In this document: in pieces, positions 11,391 to 23,599 of the stretch
Numbering within the stretch: the stretch's first letter is position 1
Layout: the number at the start of each line of letters is the position of its first letter
Assembly (NCBI GenBank): GCA_030737835.1
Contig: CM060851.1
Span: forward strand, 5,484,615 to 5,548,614
Reading direction: 5' to 3'
From: Acorus gramineus
Taxonomy: Eukaryota > Streptophyta > Magnoliopsida > Acorales > Acoraceae
DNA: 64,000 nucleotides
The notes under the pieces: generated by a model
Told to the model about the DNA's origin: nothing
Database searches by the model: none
The model's input: the letters and a program-made list of their open reading frames with translations, nothing else
Made by a program: the position numbers and the translations under genes

Positions 11391-12534
11391 CCCAAAACTG
11401 GTTTACATTCATCATCAACATCCGGAATTTAAATTCTATTATCACTGCTATCAACAGTTTCATCAACATAAACCTCATTTTCAGCCATGGACATTTTATC
11501 TGAAAAAAATTTAACAAATATACATTTACATAAAAAAAAAATGAACAAATAAGCACAAAACAAAGGTGGGGACTGTGAAACAGAGAAGAAGAAAGCTCCA
11601 TCCATTTTTAAGTAAAGAAATTTGGCACTGTTATAAAAATTAAATAATGATGTTTGAAAACCCAGAACTGAGTAGTGAATATGTCCTAAAAAATCAAATT
11701 TTAAAAAACTTTAAAAAAATCAAATACCAAAAATTTCAGATTTTAATACACCCTGAAATGAACAAGCAACCATACATCATAAATCATTAAATACACCATT
11801 CATCAAAAATTTTAATACATACATCACCATTCATCAAAAATTTCAATATACCATTCATTCAATATACCATTCATTCAATACATACATCACCATTCACCAA
11901 AAATTTCAATACACCGAGCAACCATACTGCTAGCAACCAAAAATTTCAGATTTTCCACGTAATCACACTAATTCAACCCAACTAGATACACCATTCATCA
12001 TAAATCATTAAATACAGAGTCCACAAAACTGATCTTTCTTCAAAAACACTTCCACAACAGAGCATGAACCCAGATTTTAAAAAAAAATTGAAAAAATGGA
12101 ACCCTAGATTTGAAGAAACCCTAGATTTACAAACAAATGAGAAAAGAAGGCTAGATTTGGGGCTAAATATTCAAAACAAGTCATAGATCTCAAGAAACTA
12201 TGTATTTCAAGCATTTCAGACTAGAAAATATCGGCGGGTGGGGCTGACCGTCAAAGGGAGGAGCTGCAAGAGGAGAGCTAATTGACGCGCGCGGCCTTTT
12301 TCACCTTTGTCGACATGGGATGCAGTTTTTTTTTTTTGGGAGCTCTAGTTCTTCTTTGTGGTTATCAAATAAAATGAGAGGAGAAACAGTGGGTTGGGTG
12401 AAAACGAGGCTTATAAAGGGTGACTTGGTAACCTGGATCAACAGGTTCTCTATCTTTTTTTCTATTCCACATGGATCCAACGATCAATATCGACTACCGC
12501 ACGAGGGCCTCACCGCCACACCTAATCGGTTCCC
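11391..12534 (-). repeat. Right terminal inverted repeat of the MULE
   Basis: This is the reverse complement of the left repeat, slightly shorter through small deletions. It carries a second copy of the transposase start: read on the minus strand near 11490, the ATG and about 35 codons are recognisable, and the sequence then diverges. This copy is not a gene. Confidence 0.85.
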
Positions 12535-12544
12535 TATATTTCAT
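12535..12544. repeat. Target-site duplication, right copy (MULE)
   Basis: TATATTTCAT, identical to 5947-5956. Confidence 0.9.
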
Positions 12545-15430
12545 GTGCACATATAATAATAATGAAATATATATTTTAATAATTTGGGTGGTTTCTAAAG
12601 ACTAAAATAAAGTACATGATTCCTACAAAGAAATATATGGAAAAATTAAAAATGTGACAGTTAATCTTTGTTTTTTCAGCGAACTGTGGTCATTTTTCAT
12701 TTTAAAAAATATCAAAATATACAATGGCCGAATTAAGGATGAGAAAGAACAAATTAAAAAAGATACAAAAAAAGATAGAGACCGTGAACAGGGACGGAGG
12801 AGAGATGTAGAAAAAATTTCTTCCTCTCATCTTCCGACGTAAAGTCTCACCAAGCTATATTCTGCTGCACAGTTGATCTTTCTCAACGCGGATCTAGGCT
12901 GCACCCACTTAATCTATTTTTCTAGTCCAAAACACTGTCAATGTTTATATGTTTTATCATCTACCTCATCTAATAATATATATGATTTTATAAAATGTAA
13001 AATATAAACTATAGTAAATTAAATGATATCACTTATAAAAATTATGAAATATTTGTCAGCCACCACACTTTGGCATGTGATATGTAACATCCCCCCGGCC
13101 CATTGTGAGACCAGAGGCTCAACCATATGTTGGGCCTGGGCCTGGGCCAGTAGAGCCAAATTTGTGGACGGTCGTTGAAGTTCATCATCGGGCTGGAGTA
13201 TGATTTTAAAAAAAAAATAAAAAGGGTAGACTATCATATTCATTAAAGAAAAGATTTAGTATAAGTCTAAATGCTGGATGAGGAGAAATAAATAAAACTT
13301 AATAACATGAAATAAAAACCATATTACTCTGCTCGTTGAGTGGGAGACCTTGAAGCGCCGACGTCTAAGGGCCGACCATGATCAAGACTGGAGTATGATG
13401 TTAACTTTCTTTTATTTTGGTAAAAGTCCTGCTACAAGCCTCTCATTATTTAGATCACATTGACAAGTCCCATAAAATGTCCCTTCAATATGGTTGCTCG
13501 TTTGACTTTTAAAAAATGTAAAAAATGTAAAATACAATATTACTCTCATTTAAAACTCATGTTTTCCTCCCTCATTAAACTCTTCCCCACATTTTTCAAA
13601 AACGATGTCAACCTATTTAATCCATTTGGGAAACCGAGTTATTTCAAAACCAATTCAAAATAAAAATAGAAATAAAAAAAATAAACCATTCATTATATCC
13701 GTGAAAATCAAAACCGAAATTCAAATACTAGAAGGTTTCCAAAAATGAAATTGAAAAATGAATCATTCAAAAACTAAATCTCATTTCGTCAAAAAACAAC
13801 AAAAAATATTGAATCTCATTTCGTTTTGGCTATCTGAGCTAATTTTTTTTGCAACTTCTCATTCAACTAGAAAACAATTGCTACAAGGAGTAAACAACGT
13901 TTTCATTTTTTTATTTGAAATGTAACTGACTAAGATGGGACAAAAAAATGAACTGACTTAAACTTAGATTCATTATAAACAGACAAAAAAAGTCAGTCAT
14001 ATTTTAAAATGTAACTGCTTTTTACTGTACAATGTATATGAATATCAGTTACATTTCAACCATGTAACTGAATTTTAAAATATAATGCATAAAAAGTTCA
14101 AATTAGTTTAAAAGGTAACTGATTTTTTTAATTATTGCATATAAGATCAAATTAGTTTGAAATGCAACTGACTTTCGAATATTACACACATTTAGCTCTA
14201 TTAATTTGAACTTCACCCAAAACCAAAATGTTTAAACAAAGGTAGATGATTTATTTAGATCATTTAAAAAGAAAAAACATGTTAACATCAAACAAATTAA
14301 CATCAAACATGAGATTTAACAAAAAAAAATATATAGAAAACGGGTGATTAGAAATCAATTGCAATAACAGCTCGTTTAATTGTGATTTTCAATCTAATTA
14401 GTGGCTGAAAAGTCTTCCAAATACAAATCAGAGGTTGAAAAACCTCTAATCAGAGGTTGATTAACAATTCAATTGTGATAACAAAAAAAAAAAGCATTTG
14501 GAAATCCATTACTCGCACGGTTTCATATGAAGAAATCTTAACCGTCTCATAATTGTGGTGAGTAGTTATTGAAAATTGCATGAAAGACATATTAAACATT
14601 ACGTTTATGCTACGTTATGGGGTCTGTAATGAAGCCTACAAGATGGAACATGGGAATCATTACTATTTTAGTAAACTTCAAATGGTAAGTGTTAACTTCT
14701 AATGGTTTAAATATCAAATATATAAGTATATATGATAAACATTAAAAACTTTTGGTAGGTAAACACTGGTACTCGAATTTATGATTATAAGCTCTCTTGT
14801 CAACCAAACAATCTATGCCCATCTAACCTTTCGGCTCCTCCAAGGAGTCGACTTTTCAAAAGCAAAATGTGTTACGATTCATGTTAATCAACTTATTTTT
14901 CCAAACGCTTAGTTTATTAGGCACAATTTTCTAAAATTCTCTTAATTTAGCCTCCAAAATCCATTGTTTCTGTAAAATTCTCTTAATTTATGGTAATTTT
15001 ACTGTTTCATCAGTTGGATTCCCTTCATTAGTTGTGTTAATTTTCTGATTTTTAAAATCTTTCTAAATTTAAGATTTTTTCACAGTTTTAAAGTTTTTAA
15101 TTAGTCCATTATCTACTTTTAGTAAATTAAGTTGGATAGGGTGATACTATTTGACTAATTTTAGTATATAAAAAAATGTCACCGTCATTTCATCAACATC
15201 TTCATAATTAATAAATTTATTTACAATTTAGAACTTTTTTTTTTTTGTCGATTCAAATATTTTCTTATGTCGTGCTATCACAACATTAATAGCAATCGAA
15301 AAAAATAACTGCATAAATGACTGTAAAAAAGTTTTTTTTTATTCTCAAGACTCTTCATATTACAACTTCAAAAAAAAAAAAAAAAAACTATAAATACACA
15401 TAATAACACAACCACCCCCTCTCCAATCAG
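12545..15430. other. Non-coding stretch, no gene recognised
   Basis: The stretch is AT-rich with no supported coding region. At about 13830-14190 the word GTAACTGA or a close variant recurs several times at irregular spacing. At about 13130-13150 there is a short GGGCCTGGGCCTGGGCC run. A poly-A run is at about 15370-15386. Nothing else was identified. Confidence 0.55.
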
Positions 15431-18400
15431 TCAATCATCCATGTAAATAACCTCCTGCTGGAACAACCCCCCAAACACCTTCCTCACCTCTCTCTTCTCC
15501 TCCTGCTCCTCCTCCCCCTTCTCCTTCTTCACCACCGCCTTCCGCGGCGTCAACGCCCTCGCCTTCGCCTGCCCTCTCACCGTCGCCACCGCCACCTTCT
15601 CCTCCTCCTCCTCCTCCTCCTCCTTCTGACCCACCTTCGCCGACACTTGCGACCTCACCTTCTCCCAACTAAACCCACCACCCAAATCCTTGGCCTTGCT
15701 CAGCATTGCCTCCAGAGACGACCCCGCCTCCTCCGCCTTCTTCTTCGCCTCTCCCGCCAGCTTCGCCGCCTCCGTTTCCTGTTTGGAGAGCCTCTTCACC
15801 TCCTCCAGCTTCTTCGCCGCGTTCGCTGCCTCGCGAGCCCTCTCGGAGGCTTTGATGGCCTCCTCCTCTGCTTTTGCTTTGGCTATGGATTCTTTGTAGG
15901 CTTTCCTTCTGCCGTCTTCGGGGATGGCTCTGTGAAGAAATAAAGGTGAATGGGAATTGAGTGTTCTGAAGAGGGTGTTGTGTGCATGGAAGAACAGAAT
16001 GGATGAGATGTGTTTCACCTGAATAGCTCTTCTACTGACTTCGATGGCGCTGAAGGATTAGTGGAGATTTTGACGACCTGGATTGGTGGGTAACAACAGA
16101 TGAAACTCTGATTTTATAAATTCATAAATAATAGTGTCAACCCAACCCAAAAAAAAATGTCTGATAATTCTCTAGGCGCATCCGAGGAAGAACTGTGTTT
16201 TCTTTTAAAGTACTATAAAGCAGGTTTCATAATTAGCTGCAACCTAAGCGGGTTAGGTCGGTTGGAATTCAGTTTAAACTCAACCTGAAGTTGGAAGTGA
16301 TCAATCTAGACTCAATTCGACTTGAACTCAAACCCAAGAGGTCAATTTGAATCCATAGGATTGGGTTCAGATTATACAGATCAAGTTTAGGTCAGATGTT
16401 GAGTTGAATTGGGTTCGATTTGATTTTTAATATAATGATATTTAAAAAGAAAGAAAGTTACTCACCAAACAAAAAGGATATGAAACTATGAAAAGTAATT
16501 AATCAGAGTAAAAACAAAATAAACTATTTAAGTTTTATTTCACATGTAAATCTAAATTGAATCGGGTTGAACTCATACCCGATCTCTCAACCCAAACCCA
16601 ACTTAAATTGGATCGGTTTCCTATTGAACCTAATCGCTAAAATCCCAACCCCAACCCGATTTAATATTGTCAAATCACAAGAAAAACTATGTTTTTGAAG
16701 TTATGATTGAATTGTCCCAATAAAAAAAAAAACTATAAATTTGGGATAACAGAACACAAGAGAGGACATCAAATGGTACCAAGAACGTTCGTTTAACAAG
16801 TACTAATTCATGTTCACAAACAAACGTACCTTGTTTTCTGCTATCGATGTATTGGCAAACACATCTGCAACAACCGACGCAATCTGCGATTTCGACACCT
16901 ATTGACACAATCACAAACAGAAAAACAAAAATGAGAAGCAACTCTTTCAGACACCCAAACAAACACCAATCCAAACAAAGCGAGCAAACCGAACCGATCC
17001 ATTACGTTACTTTGAAGTCGTCGACATTGGTGGCGGCGGTGCTCCCCTCCGGCGATACGAGGATCCCGTATGACCCCTCCGGCGAGAAGTCCTCGGTCAG
17101 CTTGGTCTTGATGAGGGTGTAACTGACGTCCGCCTCCACCACCTTCTTCAAAAACTCCGCCAGCGTCAGCGGCTGCGTCTTCGCGAACAGGTTCGCGAAG
17201 AACGAAGACAATCCATCGAGCACATTGTACGTCGACCCGAGCAGGGACCCCGACGCGTCGTAAACAACCGCGATGTGGGTGACGCCCGCCAGTCGTGCCG
17301 CCTGCACGACGCGGAGGGCGTCGGTGGTCGTGACTTCCGACGCGGCCCCGTTCTCGGCCGGCCCGATGGTCACCACCACCTTCGTCGCGTTCCCAATGGC
17401 CTTGGCAATGGCCTCTTCGCTGTCGAACGCCATTTCGACAGCGTTCAGGCGCTTGGACTCCACGGGGGAGATGATCTGAATATAGTCACAAAGTTTGTGT
17501 AAAACAAACAAACATTTGATAAGGAAGGTATTTGAGTATGACTAAAATAAATCATCAATAATTATATTGGGAGAGAGAACAATCTATGTAAAATAATCAA
17601 TTTTTTATTTAATTACATTTTATGTTATTCACATTTAAAAAAAAAAAGTAAAAAATAATATTTTTATTGTTTGACTCGCTTTAGATTAATTGATGATAAG
17701 TGATGGATAAAGGTTTATTGCTTTTTAAACAATAACTGTGTACCTATATAAATTATTTGTGTTTGGAAGCAAGAGTGAGAGATGTACGTGATACATCGGA
17801 TGTAACATAATTTTTAGATGTATTTAAGAGTATTAAGTAAAAAAAAAAAAATTAAAATGAAATAAAAATATTTTTATCCATTAACATAGATAAGCTGTGA
17901 TAAATAATTCTAATATCCTCTATAATAGTTCTCAAACATATTCCTAACTTATCCAAATACAACTATGAGAGTTTATTCTCCCAAAATAAACAGTTTTTTT
18001 CCCTTATTCTCATTCCTCTTATTCTTGGTTTATGCTTACCCAAAAAGTGGGAGGCATTCACAATAACCCACATTTCGCAATTGGCTAGGCGACGCTCACC
18101 TTGTATTTGGCGGCGAGCCTGGCAAGTTCTTGCGCGTCGGAGAGGTCTGGCACACCCGCGCGCACGGCGAAGTCCTGGCGCAGGAGAGCCTGCGCGATGC
18201 GCACGCCGGCCTGGCCGGTGGCGCCAGCGACGAAGACGGTGCGGGGGTCCTTGCGCCTCTGGTTGGCGAAGAAGAGGGACGTGGAGGGCTGATTGACCAT
18301 GGCGGGTATCAGAGACTTGGGATCGGAGACCTTACCGAAGTCGAAGAAAGGCAGACCGCGCTTCGGCGGCTTCGCGTCTTCATCTTCGGAGGGCTCCGCA

Positions 18401-18552
18401 TCGCCTCCGCCACGCCTGCCTAGCTTGAAGGGGAAGGGAGAGGACTGCTTGGCGGAGATGCGGGTGGCGGAGGGTCTCTCATTCTTGGGGTTGAGCTTGG
18501 AGAGGGGAGCGGGGGAGAGGAGGAATGAATGGGAGGTGATTGCAGGAGCCAT
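15431..18552 (-). CDS. PTAC16: pTAC16-like plastid nucleoid protein (five exons)
   Basis: It resembles Arabidopsis pTAC16 (PLASTID TRANSCRIPTIONALLY ACTIVE 16), a membrane-associated component of the plastid transcription complex with an atypical NAD(P)-binding fold. Exons on the minus strand: 18552-18100, 17475-17011, 16898-16830, 16077-16019 and 15929-15431, all with GT-AG introns that keep frame. The total is 1545 nt, 514 aa, close to the 510 or so expected. The start ATG 18552 is chosen because a Ser/Pro/Lys-rich transit-like leader follows; the frame further upstream is only poly-Lys. The Rossmann motif GATGQAG is at residues 110-116. Family landmarks are NATKVVVT, STYNVLDG, the tail VATVRGQAKAR and the C-terminus KVFGGLFQQE. 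Exon 5 carries an Ala/Glu/Lys-rich coiled coil and an acidic run made by a CTC repeat (about 15598-15623). A degenerate MITE lies in intron 3. Confidence 0.92.
16230..16665. repeat. Degenerate CCCAACCCG-type MITE in pTAC16 intron 3
   Basis: Inverted runs of GGGTTAGGTCGG-like and CCCAACCCGAT-like words flank an AT-rich core inside the intron 16078-16829. The composition resembles the hAT-like element at 4253-4789. Ends and target duplication were not resolved. Confidence 0.35.
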
Positions 18553-21500
18553 ATTGGGGGGTGGGGGATTGGCTCCAGCAAGAGATGAGTGTTTGTGTTG
18601 GAAACACTTGGTTTTTTTTTTTTTTTTCTTTCCTTCTCCTACCAATTTGAGAGGCGATGGAAGGGGATGAAGATCAGCCAGTGGGGATCAGCCATGTGTC
18701 ACTTATTTTATCTCGGGAGGGAGCCTGACCACCAGACGTTTTTTTGTTAATGTTGCTTTGATGGCTGTGGAGGGTGAGGGAGAGTGATTTTGGGTCCACT
18801 TTTGATTGTGATGAAATACTATGACTGTTGCTAAATTATTGTTATGGAATATGTTGGAAGATTCATTCCTGTAATTACTTTTATAGGCATTTTGATTTTT
18901 TTAATGATTAAAATACATACATTCACAAAAAATAAAATATACAAGCAAATAAAATAAGAGTATAAACTCGATAATCAAGATTCAACTCCAGGAGTGAGTG
19001 AGTGACCGTCCTATTGTTTTTTACTTCCCCCGGTCGCGTACTATACACACTCCAATGTTCAAGCAACAAATGGAACAGTTTGCATTCTTTCAGGTCATGC
19101 TCGTGCCCCGTATAATTTGCAAAACAAATTGCCAAATAACATTTCAGGTCACTGTCACCGCGTCATGTTTCGATCACCCTATACATGGAGTCTCTAGTCC
19201 TGGGGTTTAACAAGTGAGCAGTCTGGCCACGGTCTGATTTGCAACCCAATAAACTATGATAGCATAATATATAACAATATCACAATATATAAGATTATAT
19301 TATCTTTTTGTGTGACAAAAAATTCATTTTTTCAAAGTGAACAAAAATACAATATGATATTTAATATATACTTCATTTCATATAACATGTATTTCAATAA
19401 AAAAAATGTATAAATCTTTTCTTAAAAAAAAGAAGAAACCAGTATACGACTACAATCGGAACTAACATATCTTTTTCATTTATTATAAAGGTATTTACCT
19501 CTTAAGGCCTTTTTAAAAACAGGATTGAGAATTGACCTTTTACACTTTAATCTAATGGGTTGTTCAATTCTTTCTTTTCTCCTCACCTCCCATGGTCACG
19601 TTAATCCAGTGAAGGTGATGGTGACAAAATTTCTACCTTTTTCCCAAAAAAAAAAAAAATAATTATTTATATATATATATACACAAACACCCCATAAAGT
19701 TTGGTTAGAAACAGATTTGCTTCTTTTTTTTTCTCAAAAATGCGTATGCACCTTCTAATTATGCAATTCAGCTTCTCTTCCTTTTAGATGTAGGTTTAGA
19801 AAAATCACATTCCTGTAAACTCATAAGATGCCCATACCCGCATCTAACGCCCCTTGTGAGAAAGCTAAAGGAAAAACGACACTGGATGAGCAGCAGTTTT
19901 GACATGTTCCTCCGATGCAGAATTCATCAGATGCGCTGGCTTACATGTTCCATAATAGAGCCTCCATAATAGAGCCAATAATTCAATCTTTCGATAACAA
20001 GATACACTACCTGTGGAACCAGAATAATCCACGGACTCAAATTTCCAACCTGCGATACAGTCCTATAAACAAGTTCCAGAACAAGCCAAACTGGCTTAAC
20101 AAGCTAAAATGAAGGCCGATACACTATTTTAGATCCAGAATTTCATATCCTGCCCAAATTATAAAGGCATCCATCCAACAGCATTGACAATAAAGATAAC
20201 AAGAATCCAAAACCAGATTTACTGTCAAGAAGCCAAAAGCATGATGAACAAGGAACAAGGAAAAGGAGAAATTTAAGTCATCACAGCCATTCCAACAAAA
20301 GAAAGCTCTCTTTACACCAAAGTTAAAATGAGCCAGAAAAAGGTATTATGCAAAACATCAGTATATTTTATAAGCTTGAATCAAAATCCATTCGCCAATT
20401 GATCCATGCTACGATACAAAGACCCAATCTGTTTGGCATTGGACAAATAACAGTCTCCTTCTGAAGCTTATCTATATAATGGATTTGGCAATATCTGTGC
20501 TAATTCTTGCTTAAGAATACAATCTACACACAAACACCCAAAAAAAGAGTAAAGCACCAAACAGTGGTTCTAAAAATACCGGAATTGTACCCACTGCATA
20601 CCTAGAAAACTCATCTACTACAAAATTGGAATGGCATAGATCATAAGTTGTAACTTAATGTATGGTATATCTTTGACCTCCCTATATATAAGCATCTCCA
20701 TAGCTCTTCACCATGCTCAGAAGAAATTATGTCATCCATCTCTCCTCTTACTCTAAAAAATTTCAGTGGTAAGGATTCATTTGGGCAATGTTCAATGCTA
20801 GGGATTAATGTAAAAAGAGTTGGGAGATTTTGAAGCTGTCTGACAAGCTTGGGTGCCAGAGGTCATCTCCTGTTCCTTAACTTGTGCTTCAACTGTCTTC
20901 ATATGCAATCAGATTTAGAAATCAGAGCAGAGTTCAGAAGGGTAAAGGCTTGCAGATTGGAAGGGTAAAATACTCTTGTTTGGGAAATTAGCCCTCCCTC
21001 CATCCCTATCTCAATTCAATGAAACTTTACTCTGAACTCTCTCAATATTCATGATTTCTAAAACTATCCCAATAATAAATGGAGAAAGGTGTCAATATAG
21101 GACTCCACCCCATTTTTGGTTTCAAGGAGGGTACAGGAGAGGTCGTTGAAAGAGAAAGGAAGAACAAGATGTTGAAAGGAGAATACAGTGGACCCTCTCT
21201 CTCCAATGAATACTGTTGCTTTTCACCTTGGGATGTGTTTCAAGTCTGACTGAGAATTTTAGTTGTGACCTAATCATAAGCATCTATTTTTTTATATAGT
21301 CAAACCCAAAACCCGACTTCTCCACTATAAAAGTGTATACACAAGAAAGAAATACAAAAATGGTGACAATAGACCTTCTTGTGCATACTACAATGAACTA
21401 CAATAGACCATAGGTTGTAAATCAAAAAATCAAAAGATTCAAGAACACATTTCATGAGCTTCAGTTATATATATATCCCATCCATACAAGGACTATAGGA

Positions 21501-21685
21501 ATATCTAACTGGACCTGTGTATTGATATACCTCATAAAACAGGCTAACATTAAGTATTTAAAACACAAAATCCGAACATCTGCAAAAGTTGCAAATTCCA
21601 AGGAAAAATCCTTATAATGAGTAGGATTAGGATAACAAGGATTACTAAGTGAACCAAGCTTTAAGGCATTGCACATCATCAATTA
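18553..21685. other. Intergenic, upstream of pTAC16
   Basis: No gene was recognised. A T-run at about 18612-18627 lies just upstream of the pTAC16 start. A MITE copy is at about 19240-19455. The rest is low-complexity AT-rich DNA with scattered short frames that lack coding character. Confidence 0.5.
19240..19455. repeat. MITE copy related to the one at 3632-5065
   Basis: It shares the word order ACTATGATAGCATAATATATA, then TGTGACAAAAA, then CTTCATTTCATATAACATG with the arms of the element at 3632-5065. It is non-coding and its ends are approximate. Confidence 0.4.
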
Positions 21686-21695
21686 GTAAATCAAG
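21686..21695. repeat. Target-site duplication, 3' side of LINE
   Basis: GTAAATCAAG sits directly beside the T-run that is the poly-A tail of the minus-strand LINE. The same bases are found at 23590-23599. Confidence 0.75.
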
Positions 21696-23589
21696 TTTTT
21701 TTTTTAACAAAAACTGAGAGTATCCCAAATTTTATTAAAATTGGAAGAATACGAAATATGCATTCTAGACATACATGATCAATAAAGAAAAGGGGAAAAT
21801 GTACACTTAAGAAAAACCTCATGGTCAATACCAAGCAACTACAACATCCTAGATCACAACAATGAGACCATTCCCCTTTATGCAAACCGACAACACCCCG
21901 ACACAATGTTTCCGCCAAACATTAATGTATCTGATTATCCATTTTAATATATCAATGTACGGTTTCTCTCCTTTAAAAATCAGGATAACAAATAGCATGC
22001 GAGAGGTATTATAAGACTTTGGTCTTTGAGACTATCTCCTTCCTTTGAGATTTTTTACAAGTCTCCCATGTGGTAAAGATCTAAAACTCTCCTTGGAAAC
22101 ACCATGCTTTCCCAGAGTCTCCTTGGTGAAGGAGCATTCAATGAAGACTCGAGGAAGGAGCATTCAATGTAAAGGGCCCTCCCTCCCTCCCTCTCTCTTA
22201 TCTATCATAGCTTAAACCCCAACAAGGATACTCAACGCCACAACTACTCCTCAACCACAATCCTTCCCCCCGAATACATCACATGCAGCCCCGGCGCCAA
22301 ACCTTCCCCAATCCTTAATGAATCTAATCAAACTCCTAAATGTTCTCCACGTAACAAACTACCCATTTGAAAATGACCTCATTTCTCGTTGACTAGGTGG
22401 ACTTTTCTCTCCCCTTGGCCTCCAACTCAAAGAAATCAATAGCGAATACAATCAAAGCGACCTAGAACCCCTTGGGGGTCTTAAAGATAGCAAGGAAAAT
22501 TATGGGAAGTTTTCAAAGCACGGGTTTGAGGAGGGTGAACCACACCCACCCCCAACACACAAAAAAAAAAAAAAACCCACCCAAAAAAAGGAGAAGAAAC
22601 TTAGACCTCCTTTTCCACTCCACAAGTCTTCCATCAAAGCGTTCCACCAAGGAGACCCAATCTTGATTTCTCAATTTATGGAGATGAAGAGGCGCAAAGC
22701 TTTAGTTAGCCAATTAGCGTCCCATCTCCCAAAAGGTCAAGGGAAAAAAACCCCACCATGCCAAATGTGCATAGGGGGACAAGGAATAACCCTTAAAACA
22801 CTTATTTAACACACCCAACCCCACCTTCCACCATCTTCATCATTCTACTAAAGGAATAGACTACAAGAAGGAAAAGAAGTGGAAAGAGAGTCCCATTGCC
22901 TTAGGCCCGTTTGACTTTGGAAGACACCCACCGATTTGTATTCATCATGACTCATTGTTTGCTAACATCACGCAATCCTTAATCTACCTTGTCAACGATC
23001 CAAAGAGGCCATGGCACCAAAGCATGTGCCAAAGAAAACTCCAATCCACTTTCTTGTATGCTTTCCAAAACCGATCTTACAAACAAGCCCCGACCTTCTT
23101 TCCTTGTGTGTCGCTTGAATGCATTCTTGGATCATTAAGAAGCCATCTATAAGGATCCACCCAGCAATGAATGCCATTTAGTTCACCTCTACAATGTATC
23201 CCATGACTTATTGTACTCTGTTAGCCAACACTTCCACCACAAATCAAGCACCACTAACGAGACTGATTGGGTGTAAGTCATTAATGCTTTTGGGACCTTT
23301 CTTAGGGAGAGCACAATGAATGTAGGATTTAAGCAACTTAGGCTTTGGTTGCCTCTATGGAATGCCTCCATCTTATCATGTTTAACCACAACTCTTGAAA
23401 GAAACGATGGCAAAGCCTTCCAACCGCAAGGTCTTCTCTCCATTGTAGTCAAATATTGCCTTTGCCAACCCCACCCCAACCCCCCCACCACCCCAATCAT
23501 CACCACAAAAAAGAAGAAAAAAAAGGAGAGATTGCCTTAACCTCTTCCTCACAAAAGAGGCATCAAGCGCAAGCGCATGGAATTCTCCG
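21696..23589 (-). mobile_element. 5'-truncated LINE (non-LTR retrotransposon)
   Basis: Read on the minus strand, the element runs from 23589 to a poly-A tail at about 21705-21696. It is flanked by GTAAATCAAG on both sides. The reverse-transcriptase part is recognisable though broken by frameshifts and stops. From about 23460 to 23190 there is CLNPTFIVL followed by a decayed match to the FRPISLV region. At 23180-22990 a segment with AFIAG, ILIDG, QECI and HKERRSGLVCK matches the segment after it. Near 22900 TGLRQ followed by DSL.. resembles the TGLRQGDPLSP block. The 3' part (about 22500-21700) ends with an ATAAAATTTGGGATACTC-like terminus. It is about 1.9 kb, so the front half of a full LINE is missing, typical of incomplete reverse transcription. 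It cannot be active. Confidence 0.8.
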
Positions 23590-23599
23590 GTAAATCAAG
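23590..23599. repeat. Target-site duplication, 5' side of LINE
   Basis: GTAAATCAAG, identical to 21686-21695. The next base, T, also matches but is shared with the tail run. Confidence 0.75.

Larger units (their letters stand above)
5957..12534 (+). mobile_element. Complete Mutator-like element (FAR1-type MULE)
   Basis: A 6578-bp element begins GGGAACCGATTAGGTG and ends with the inverted copy of that sequence. It has long terminal inverted repeats (5957-7181 and 11391-12534) and perfect 10-bp flanking duplications. Inside are a plus-strand FAR1-type transposase gene (7078-9378, damaged) and a minus-strand gene for a GRF zinc-finger protein (10466-10993). They run towards each other with about 1.1 kb of non-coding DNA between them. 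This two-gene convergent layout resembles maize MuDR, where mudrA and mudrB are transcribed inward from the two repeats. The first 68 terminal bases differ at four positions between the two ends, so the insertion is fairly recent but not brand new. No alignment was run to date it. Confidence 0.9.

Noticed and set aside
15435-15943. Frames on both strands over pTAC16 exon 5
   Set aside because: Low-complexity shadows of the Glu/Ala/Lys-rich coiled-coil coding sequence.
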